A stretch of DNA of 64,000 nt from Sarocladium kiliense (lineage: Eukaryota > Ascomycota > Sordariomycetes > Hypocreales > Sarocladiaceae). Position 1 is the first letter of the stretch, and the number at the start of each line of letters is the position of its first letter. Location: assembly GCA_030734395.1 (NCBI GenBank), contig JAUZTG010000029.1, forward strand, positions 2,976,001-3,040,000, written 5' to 3'. The translations under genes were made by a program, and so were the position numbers. The notes beneath the pieces are model-generated. The model was not told the DNA's origin. It saw only the letters and a list, made by a program, of their open reading frames with translations, and did not search any database. Positions 55,001 to 64,000 of the stretch are shown here, piece after piece.

Positions 55001-58000
55001 TTCGCGCTTTGGGCTTCTTCGCCAAGTGAATGCGAGGCACGTCAGAAGGAATTTGAGGTAAATGTGTGTCGCAAAGGAGCGAAGAGAAATTATTGGTAGT
55101 GGTGGTGCCTGGGATGCCACGGAGGTGCCGCCTGGGCGTGTATTGAGAGGGCGGAACAGGTTTGTTGACGAGATGGAGGGCTGACTGAGACATTCGATAC
55201 ACGTCAACGTGATGCTAACGGTCTCAACAACGGCTTTTGTGATGTGTTTGCTGCCAGCACAGCAAGCCACTGGAACACATGGATAGCTTTCGTCGAGGAA
55301 TCAGAGGCGAGATGCATTTACAAAGTGACTTGAGCAGTTGTTTGTGACTCGACGGCTAAGTGCTGGAAGAACATTTGCGTTTGCTTAGGCTGAGAAGCGT
55401 TTCGTATGTTTGCGCCAACTTACGGTGAGGCTTGCAGCGCCGTGTTAGGTCTCCTCCCTCTTCAGCCAGGCAATCGGCGAGAAGGGAAAGTCTGAACTCA
55501 ATCAAAGCCAGGTAGGGTCGCGGACAAATCAAGAGTATCTACGAACCGAATTGATCGAATAATTGATGTCTAGTGAGAGCCATAATTCTTGGTCTCTAGC
55601 TGCAGGTTTTTCGTTGATCCTAGCAATTGGTTTGCTGCAGAATTTAGGATGGCGACACACCCTCCTCTATTAGTAGACCAGACGTATGCTGAATCGGGGA
55701 ATGCGCTGGACACTTTCAGGTGATGTTCGGGATATTCAGCGCCATGATGCAAGGCTGGAGACGGAATTGTGGACAGGTGACATCTTCGTTGTTCCTCCTC
55801 TCCTCCCCTATGCTCTCTTGGGGGCGGAGAGGAGAGGAGGTGTGTGTGTGGATGGGTGGTCATCGAGATGGGCGAGGAGATAGATGCGATGGAGGGTGAG
55901 ATGAGCGGAGACATTGAGTGGGAATTCGACATGAGTGAAGACCAAGCGGTCTGAGATCGTGGGTAGCCTGGGGCCTGGTCAACACCGGGCCTGGGGTCCT
56001 AGGAGGATTGTATGGAGGGAATGGGCCTCCCCCGCGAAGACGTCATCGGTTCACCGGGGCTGTGAGACGGGCTCCCCGGTGAGGTCGAGAGGGCACATGA
56101 TGCGCCATGCTTATGTGCCTTGCAGTGGATTTTAATTGTATGAATTGGCAGTTGATCAATTGTTTGGGCCCTGGTCGGGGTAAAGTGGTCACCTGGGCCA
56201 TCCGGCGTCTGTTCGCAGTGAGGCATAGCCGAAGTTGGTTGCGGACGGATGGAAGGAATGGCAGAATGTCACCCATCATGGACATGCAACGTGTGCCACG
56301 GGAAGCAGTGACAATCACAGAAACAACGACACCATCAGAAGCGGCAAGCCTGCGGAATGACACACAGAGTGATCTAAGGATGCAGACACCACAAGATCGC
56401 GTATTGTCACGAATCGCGTTGTCGGCAGTTGCGTATAGGATGAGCCAGATGTTGATTTCCCCCCAGGACGCGACGACGCGCCCAGGGCCTGGTACCACAA
56501 TGCGCCGCATCGAGGATCTGCCCTGCCAGGGCGAGATGCGATGCGATGATGAGCGGGCGACCGATCACCGTTAATTACGGACTGTCGAAAACACATGCCC
56601 TGTAACGGAGATTGCTTCTTTCGGACGTCCGTGTAAAACGGTGCCACTCGGTGTCCGGACCCCGAAGACAGGACAAAATTCAATGCCACTTGCGGCAAGT
56701 GTCGAAAGGTCTTCTGCCCTCCACATGCTGTGGTTGCGGCAAGCGACCCGCAACAGCTTCCTAAGTCAGGGGGGATGATCCTTTACCCGGGTTTTCTCGC
56801 ACCGACGAGTTCGGCCAAAGTCAAAAGGGCCTTTTATTGTCAGTTTATGTAATTGATCTCGCTCGCTTCTGATTGGACCCTAGCAGCCAGGAGTGGAATC
56901 CGCAGACCTTCTAGAAGGATTCCCTGACACGTGGTAGATCCGACCACACCACCCTTCGACGGTGATCTCCACTCCCCTCTCGACGCGCCTGCACAGGTCA
57001 CACGCCCCCCTCTTTGCTTGTCGCTTTGGCGCGAAGGATTGAAAGCGTAAACTCTGAATGGGGGAGCGGCCATGGCTACAGCGGGGAAAGGACGGCCTTA
57101 TTCTCTTGCCTACTCTTGGAGACGGGCCGGTTGGTGGTAATTGATCGATTGATTATTTGCTTGTAATGCCACCAACCACCATGCATCCGGGTTGTGAGTT
57201 CTGTAGTGAGTGGGACAAGGCCTTTATGCAGGCGATGCACGTCGGCCCGGATGCTTGGGATCATGCGCTCGACGTTTAGGAATGGGGGTCTATTGTTTCT
57301 GGATGCCACGCCAAGGTCATGAGAGTCATCATCAGCGCTGACGCCTGTTCTTCATGTGCGCAGCTCGGGGCATGCGACCGGCTTTGACAGTCGGCAAAGG
57401 GGGGCGGGCTCACCACCAGGACAATAGGCGCCATTCACATGCCACGGCACAATGCTCCCCGCGGCGCTCCCGACGGCAATCCCAATGCGGCGCAAGGGAG
57501 GATTAACTTTTGCCTGGAACAGGGAGATGTGATAACGGGGTTATATTCCCTCTTTCCGCGGTTGCACACACTGGCAGCAGTTGGAACGATGAGATGGGAT
57601 TCACATGCTTAATATCAAGCCACATGAAGACAAGCTCTGTGGCTGCAGTGAGCTTTCTGTATACGAGGCGGCGAACCAACGTGGTAGCCCGTGGAACCAG
57701 CTGAAGTCAAATGAGTCAAGTACGTGAACCCGTCGCGAATCGCTCAATTAGGCAAATGCCCGACGCAGCGCGACGAGCAATACATCAAACAATGATAGAG
57801 TTTATTCCATTAATTGATGGTATTTTTGGTTCAAGTCGTTCGAATACGGGAAAAGTCCGTGAACCTGTGACATGCAAGACATCTAATTAGAATAGAGTTT
57901 CTTTGACTGATTGATCATTTTGAACCTGTCAACAAGCCGGCATTTGATTCTATAAGCGGAAATCCGTGATTGATGCGGATGTGTCCTAACGAAGGTTTGC

Positions 58001-59561
58001 ACCTTGCCCTCTTGCCGACGCGCTGGTCGGATGTATGGATGCTAGAGGCGGTTCAACACACCCTCCATGACTCTTTGGTCACTTCCACACACTTCCTTGC
58101 CGGTAACATAAAGTAGTTACCGAAAGACCATCACAAGCTACCAAGGTTGGTGTCTCTTGACATTGGCAGGAGTGACAGGTCAGAGTGTCTGGGGCTATTC
58201 CGTTGAGCCGGTTGGTCGGCCAGAAGCCCGGCAGTGGACACCACCTTTTCGTCACTGGCCACGATCGATTAGGGTGGTCTGTATGTGTGTGAGTGTGTGT
58301 TGCATGTCTCTCTCCCGCTGATGTACGGGTCTCGAAAACGCGGGGGGGATGGGAGTTGTAGGCATCTTGGATCTCGACCATCTCCCATCTCATCTGTCGG
58401 CTGCACGTTACCTGCTGCAGGGCCGAGTTACGGCTGACTGTATCCCACGTCGCTTTTGAAGAGACGATGTTGCCACACTGTTGCGACCCCATCAGTCCAA
58501 CCGTCACGAGATGCGCTGCTGTTTTCAGGGTCCAAGTCATCCATCCTTCGTCCACTTGGTCAAACCACACCCGCACGACTCGTTGTTTTCTCTTGGAGCC
58601 TCATGATCATCGCGACCCATGTCTGTAGGGGCTCACCTTATGACCTCATCCCGATCTTCATTTGACAGTTGTCACTTCTCCATCTACGCAGGAAACCCAT
58701 TCATAGCGATTCACGGCCGTGTTTGTAGAAAGATCTTCTCTGGGGGGGCCTGGGGGCTGATATCATTCCGATCTCGGTTTGTGGAGGGTTTGCACGTCCA
58801 TCGAAGCCCCAGTCAGCCTCTTTCTGCGTCCTCAGTCACCTGTCCTGCGTGCGTTCAACTTGCTGCCTCCTCACGCATTCCATTCAGGTCAGTGTTCGCC
58901 CACCAAAAACGCCACCACGAACCCGCTCCCGCTTCAAGCAGCGGCCCTGTGTGTGTCAACTCTAGGATCTGTGGCTTTCCCTCACCCACAGGGACAAAAG
59001 CTAGAAGAGTCATTAGCTGTTATGTCGAGTTTATCCCGTCGTTCTCCCCGACTTGCCAGCCACCTCCGCATTTTCTGCGAACACCCCTCCAAAGCTCCTA
59101 TTGTCGAGCTAACGACAAAACCTGGGGGTTTCCGTTACCTACCAGCAGATTCAACCTTTTCGCACTGACCTTTTTCCCACACTAGGAGAGAGTAAGTCCA
59201 AGAGCAAAAGTAGATGGTCACCTGTGGTGGTTGTAATCTTGGTGAGGCCTTTAATGACCCATTTGGTGGCGTTTCTCTAAGCGACTGACTCTTGCGGGGC
59301 CTTGGCGGGGAAATGCTGGGGGTGTGGGTGTAAGTGCCGATATCGTGAGAGTCTTCCCGATGGGCGACATGTTTGGCGAAGTCTGGGGGATCGTGGGAGT
59401 CGTAGTTACACATAGCTCAATCATTGGGGGCGGTGAAATACGGGAAGGGTAGGACTGTTGTCCTCATGTCTCCTGCTACGGGACTCATCGAGGATCTTGC
59501 ATTCACGAGATTTCGATTCATGATTTGCCCCAGCATTTACGTACCTAGATCTTGCACGCTG
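52003..59561. other. Gene-poor region right of the DUF1752 gene
   Basis: About 7.6 kb. The first 600 bp are T-rich and probably include the 3' untranslated region. No family, RNA gene or mobile element is recognised in the rest; GT-rich simple sequence lies near 58280-58302. Confidence 0.35.
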
Positions 59562-59574
59562 CCCCCCCCCCCCC
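59562..59574 (+). repeat. Poly-C tract, 13 nt
   Basis: Thirteen consecutive C residues in noncoding sequence. Confidence 0.9.
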
Positions 59575-62500
59575 GCATGATGGTAATGTCAGACCGACAT
59601 TTACGGCGGATCTTGGCCACGGTTAAGGCCGGCTTGGGTGCTTGTCACAAGCCGCGAACTCTCACGTTGGGGGGTGTTGTCGGCCAATGTCGGGAACTTG
59701 CTGCCCCGGGTTCGGAATAGAGTTTGGCTGTGACCGTGTTGCGGATAATTATATCAAGCTGTATACAATAAATTCTCTAGAATAAACGATAAAATAGGGA
59801 CGTGATATTTTCTAGGAGGGAGATGTGACAGCTGGCCGAGTAGAGAAGGGATCGTCACGCGCGTAGAGGTCTGGTGCGGTCTAGGTCTAGCCAAATCGTA
59901 TGAGATTGAATTACACCTTTCTCGATGGCCGAGGCAATAGACTGCGAGGCCGGTGATGATAACTGCCGTACTCGTGCTTCTGACAATCACAAGGTGGAAG
60001 TGTTCCTGCGAGAAGCCTAGGTCACGCACGCCTTCCTGTGGCCTTGTCTGCGGGAGTTCCGAGGGCAAAACGACTGGGCGCCATATGGACCTGGGTCAGT
60101 TCATAGTCCCACAGTGCCCATTGCCATGTAGAAACGAGAGTCAGGGGCCAAAAGTGTGACCTAGAAGCTCGAAGATCATAACGTGTCCCCTTGTACAGGT
60201 GCGCAGTCTCGCCGAGGTCGGCTTGACGATGTACAAGAAAACCCTCCGTACTCCAAGCCCACCGTGCGTGCTATCTGCTGGCTCAATCAATAGATTAATA
60301 CAAGTATTCTGTGCAATGCTATCAATCCGACAGGCGACGATCCGCGCAAGTTTAGTGACAAAGAACACAATGGGCAGAAGGTGGCCAGCGTCGAGTGGTG
60401 TTCTCCAACCACGCAGATGAGAGTCCACGGCACGGTAGCAAAACGTTCCTCCTTTGCAGCCGAACCCTTCAACTCACCCTGGCCACAATATCAAACCATC
60501 TATTATGACGTTCCTTCGAGACCCTGATCTTCGCATTCAGTTGGCGGTTACACTCCCCCGCGATCCTGTCACTAAGGCTGTACTCAACAAAGGTGGTACC
60601 TTGTCCCCAGGTTCCATTATTCGTGACAGCTGGCCTCGATGTTGTATCGACTCTAGCACTGGACGGTGGGCCAATGATTTGAATCATGTCGCCAACCTCG
60701 AACTTGCACTTGAAGCTCAGCCCTGCGGCTCGTTCTCGGTGTCCTCTAACGACATCGCAGTTGCCGCTGAGCTGCATGATGGAACGAGATCCGCCATTGA
60801 ACGGCTCCTGTTCATAGTGTCAGATGAAGATACATTGTGTGTCAGAGTGATGTTAGTCACGACGTGGGGGGCAGATCAATATTTGGTAACAGCCGTGGCA
60901 AGGGGGTGGCTGGCAATAGAGGTGTTTGCGAAGGTGGACATCGTGCCGATGCCTAATATTGTCAGTGTTATTACGGCATGCTACGTTTCGCTCAATCTGG
61001 CATGTAAAGAAGCAAAATCGGAAATGGGGATGGCATTTTCATCCCGGCAGCATTGAACAGCATTTATATGGTGCGTAAGAGAAGGCATCGTGTGTGGTGC
61101 GATGGGATGAAGTTGCGTGGGTCAGTGCATTGCCAGAAATCCATTCTCATGCTGCTGTATTACTATGGAGGTCAAGGCGACCCGTCTCATCTCATTCCTC
61201 CATCATATTGGAGAGCATTTAAGGCTCAAAGCCAGTACTTCAACGTGCTTGTCACTATGGAGACTCTGTCCCGGCGAACGGTATTTAAGTCAAAGATGCT
61301 CGTCTTGCCTAATCTTACCAGAGAGGTCTTGGTCAAGCCTTGCGTCTTGGATGAACTCAAGCGCTCCGACAGGGTAGGAGAGGATCTCGATACGACCGTG
61401 GAAACTCAGCAAGGCAACCTGATAGCTTCGAGCTGGTTTCGCTACCTCCACCACGGAGCTCCGACCGAAGCAAGTTACCCCGTGTTCCCATGAGCAGGCT
61501 TCTGAACAAGACATGATTTTTGCATGTCTCGGCTTGCACTTAGCATAACGGTCTGCGGGTCTATCTACGTGGAGACCTCGGGACGTTGGGCTCTTTTCGA
61601 GCATGAGGCGTTCACCACATGACGAACCGTGAATCCTGGCGCAGGATGTCTTGAACCCCAATGACGCAATCGGTCATGATAGAGTTCATCTAATTGCATG
61701 GCCAGGATCAGCCATGTCTACTGTCATCTTGCAATGTTGGCTTTTGAAGGATCTAGATCTGGATCGTGAGGTCGTCGGCTGCCTGTTCTGTGGCTCGTGA
61801 TGTTGCTGCCGCAAGAGACCTTCTGGCTCGGGCGCCTGAGCTCTAAACGCCGTAAAGAAGGTCAGACGCCCGAGACCCTGCGCCCGTGCCGTGTAAAAGA
61901 CAACCGAAAGACATGTGTCTCCGTGTTCGAGATAAGACAAGTCGACGGGTGCCCAATCCTTCGTCTTAAACAGGTATAGCAGACCTTGAGGTACAACATG
62001 TCAGGGCCTGAAGTGGACAAAGTCATCCATGGACAGCACACCGAGAGATAGACCACACGAATGATCACGGTACCGTATGCACGGCATCAATCAAACCAAA
62101 AACAAAAGAAACAGCAACAATAAAGTCACAGCACGCGCACCGGCCCGCATGAGGCCCTGCATCAAGGAAGCCTGGCCACGTACATCCGTGGGTATCACCT
62201 GAGGCGAATTCTTAGCACGCTGATAGGCTGCGCCACGGCTTCGCCTCGACTGGAATAGGGAGGGTCCTGATTCGTACGGTAACGGCGATGGGGGAGGGGA
62301 GTGTGCATCTGCGGCGCGGTGCGTGCAGCACAGGGCGGGATGGGGATCAGACAACGCAGAGGTAAGGTTGTTGGGGTGGCAGATGACCTCGGGTTTGGAG
62401 TCGTGGCGCTGGGCGATGAGTGAATGGGCGTGGGGGAGATATGAGAGAAGAACAGGATGCATGGGCAGATGTCTATTCGTTGGGATGATGAGGAAATATT

Positions 62501-63339
62501 TGATCGTTTATTGTATTTTTTTGATTATCTTCCAAACTAAGGTACCTGTTTCGCATGGTTGCAATGGAAGAGGATGACCCTGGCAGCATAGTCACAGATC
62601 ACAGGCTTGTTAGCTGCCCGATCCGGCAGCCCGTAGGCTTGGAAGACAGCGAGTACTGGAATCTAGGCTCTGCCTTGCCGCAATGGAAACTTCTCCGTGG
62701 TTCCAAAGAGTATCTACGAACATCTCAAGGAGACCTTCTGAGGGCGAACATGGATTATTCATCCCGAGATGGCTGACTTTCTTATCCCTCTAGCGGCCAT
62801 GGTAAAGCCATAGATAGACAAGGACTAGGCTGCCAAACCTGATGGCGGCCTGCAGCTTATGGGAGTCACTGATACGCAGCGGCGAATGCGATGTAACGAC
62901 ACAGGCGGTGACTCAGCACGAGCGCCTCAATCCCATCTTTGCCCGATTATTGTACCACTCATCAGTCACTGCAACGACGGTATCGCCGGCACCCAGTGCA
63001 CTGCCTCTGAGCTGAACAGTGACGCTGACATGCGACGCTATGTGCAACCAAGATAACAGCAGTTCGAGTTGCGCATATAGGGCCTAGAAGCACTGGATTT
63101 TTTGTTTATTTTCGGGTTTTTATTTTCGGGGGTTTTATTTATTTTGGCCGGTAAATGTTTTATTTTGTTTATCAATGAAAGCTTACTTGGATTGCTCTCA
63201 TTCATAAATGGTGCTTGGAAGGGTGTCCTCGCCCATGAGCGAGCGATGCCCTCCATGTCTTATCAATTCTCCGGCAACCCTTTCGCCCAACAGCAAGGCG
63301 ATCACGAGATTGCCATGGTAAAACAGCATGACGAAATAT
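59575..63339. other. Gene-poor region near the right end
   Basis: About 3.8 kb. A minus-strand frame at 60469-60777 and plus frames at 60454-61056 and 61053-61493 have no known motif and overlap one another. A T/G-rich stretch with two copies of TTTATTTTCGGG-like sequence lies at 63104-63130. Confidence 0.35.
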
Positions 63340-63358
63340 CCCCCCCCCCCCCCCCCCC
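63340..63358 (+). repeat. Poly-C tract, 19 nt
   Basis: Nineteen consecutive C residues, the longest homopolymer in the window. On the minus strand it directly follows a short frame ending at TGA. Confidence 0.9.
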
Positions 63359-63790
63359 ATGCTCAAGTCCCGAGCTGTTTGTCCAGCTGCTGCCTGGTCA
63401 CATTCTTGATATCGCTCCGGAAGACATTGGCTCGGATCTCGATAGCTTCGATCATCGATGGGTATTGCCGAGGGCCTCCATGGGGGACGTCCCGAGGAGA
63501 GGATGTGGCGTCTGTCGTATTTCTTCATATGAGTCTCCGTGAGCGATAACATGCAAGACTACAAGCGTCACATGTTACTGTTCGCAGCGGTTTGCGCGCG
63601 CACGTGTTTGACGAGACGGTCGCGCGGTATAATCATCAAGAGCCAATCGGCTCTCATCTCCCGACGATGTTCAGCTTCGACGCCCTCGGTTCAGCACATC
63701 CGGGAGGTATGCCAAATTGCATACAGCTTCGAGCCTCTTCACATGCTGTATGCATGCTCAACCGGGGTCAGTTCCTCCCGCAGATGAATC

Positions 63791-64000
63791 ATGGCTTCTA
63801 GTATACCAGCAGTGACCATCGACCACGCTGGCTGGCCTCCTTGGTACAACATTCCTGTCCATCAAAGCTATGTTAGCAGACTGAATGAGAGCTACGGGAA
63901 ACCGGAGGTAGGTCCTGCCACAGGAGTAGCTGAATAGCTGGCCGCAGGCTTGTTCGACGGCAATGTTGCCGTTGACGCACGATCATGGGTTTCCAATTCG
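63791..64000 (+). CDS. 5' part of an unidentified gene cut by the window edge
   Basis: ATG at 63791 in a good context (ATCATGG, preceded in frame by a stop) opens MASSIPAVTIDHAGWPPWYN and 19 further codons up to a GTAGGT donor at 63908. Reading through the donor meets a stop within eleven codons, so a splice is needed. The nearest acceptor, at 63947, gives a 40-nt intron and continues ACSTAMLPLTHDHGFPI to the edge; this is short for a fungal intron, so the real acceptor may lie beyond the window. I do not recognise the family. Confidence 0.5.

Noticed and set aside
60454..61056. Plus-strand frame of 200 codons, with an overlapping minus frame at 60469-60777
   Set aside because: Both strands look equally protein-like here and neither has a motif or splice support, so coding cannot be assigned.
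63592..63814. Upstream exon for the right-edge gene, ending in frame at about 63814
   Set aside because: It would use another frame overlapping the better ATG at 63791; three frames in this stretch look similar in quality.
1..64000. CRISPR arrays, bacterial operons, prophage or transposase genes
   Set aside because: None seen; the gene structures are eukaryotic and no transposase, reverse transcriptase or terminal-repeat structure was recognised.

Overview
The window is nuclear DNA of a filamentous ascomycete (Pezizomycotina). The evidence is short GT..AG introns (about 40-75 nt) with CTRAY-like branch sites, a single dispersed 5S rRNA gene, and fungal-specific families (DUF1688/URC4, URC1-type GTP cyclohydrolase II, DUF1996, OrsD-type zinc finger, CalB-type lipase, DUF1752/DUF3295). 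I do not name a genus.

Region 1 (1-4.2 kb): an intronless SAM methyltransferase and an intronless CHY-type zinc-finger protein. Region 2 (4.4-15.4 kb), the main feature, is a uracil-catabolism (URC/urg) cluster. In order it holds a bacterial-type uracil phosphoribosyltransferase (UPRT-A, minus), DUF1688/URC4 (plus), a (methyl)malonate-semialdehyde dehydrogenase homologue (MMSDH-A, minus), a URC1-type GTP cyclohydrolase II (minus), a second MMSDH (MMSDH-B, plus) and a Fur1-type UPRT (UPRT-B, plus). Three intergenic promoters in the cluster hold dense arrays of HGATAR sites (9, 5 and 9), which points to nitrogen-regulated GATA-factor control. Read as a pathway: UPRT makes UMP, URC1 and URC4 take part in ring opening and nitrogen release, and an MMSDH disposes of the C3 semialdehyde. 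MMSDH-A carries Glu where canonical CoA-dependent MMSDHs, including MMSDH-B, carry Asn.

Region 3 (17.5-28.7 kb): a secreted DUF1996 protein, a decayed ankyrin-repeat fragment, an OrsD-type zinc-finger regulator-like protein divergent from a short-chain dehydrogenase, a small two-exon gene of 76 codons that single-frame ORF calling misses, a secreted CalB-type lipase, a 5S rRNA gene and a single-pass membrane protein with a Q-rich tail.

Region 4 (28.7-64 kb): about 35 kb in which I find only one well supported gene (DUF1752/DUF3295 regulator-like, 50.3-52.0 kb), one weak spliced candidate near 30.6 kb, and the first exon of a gene running off the right edge. The rest shows no protein I recognise. 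It contains three poly-C tracts of 13-19 nt and a pyrimidine-rich leader before the DUF1752 gene. All gene models are hand-made from the sequence; the gene-poor part may hold small spliced genes or noncoding transcripts that I cannot see.
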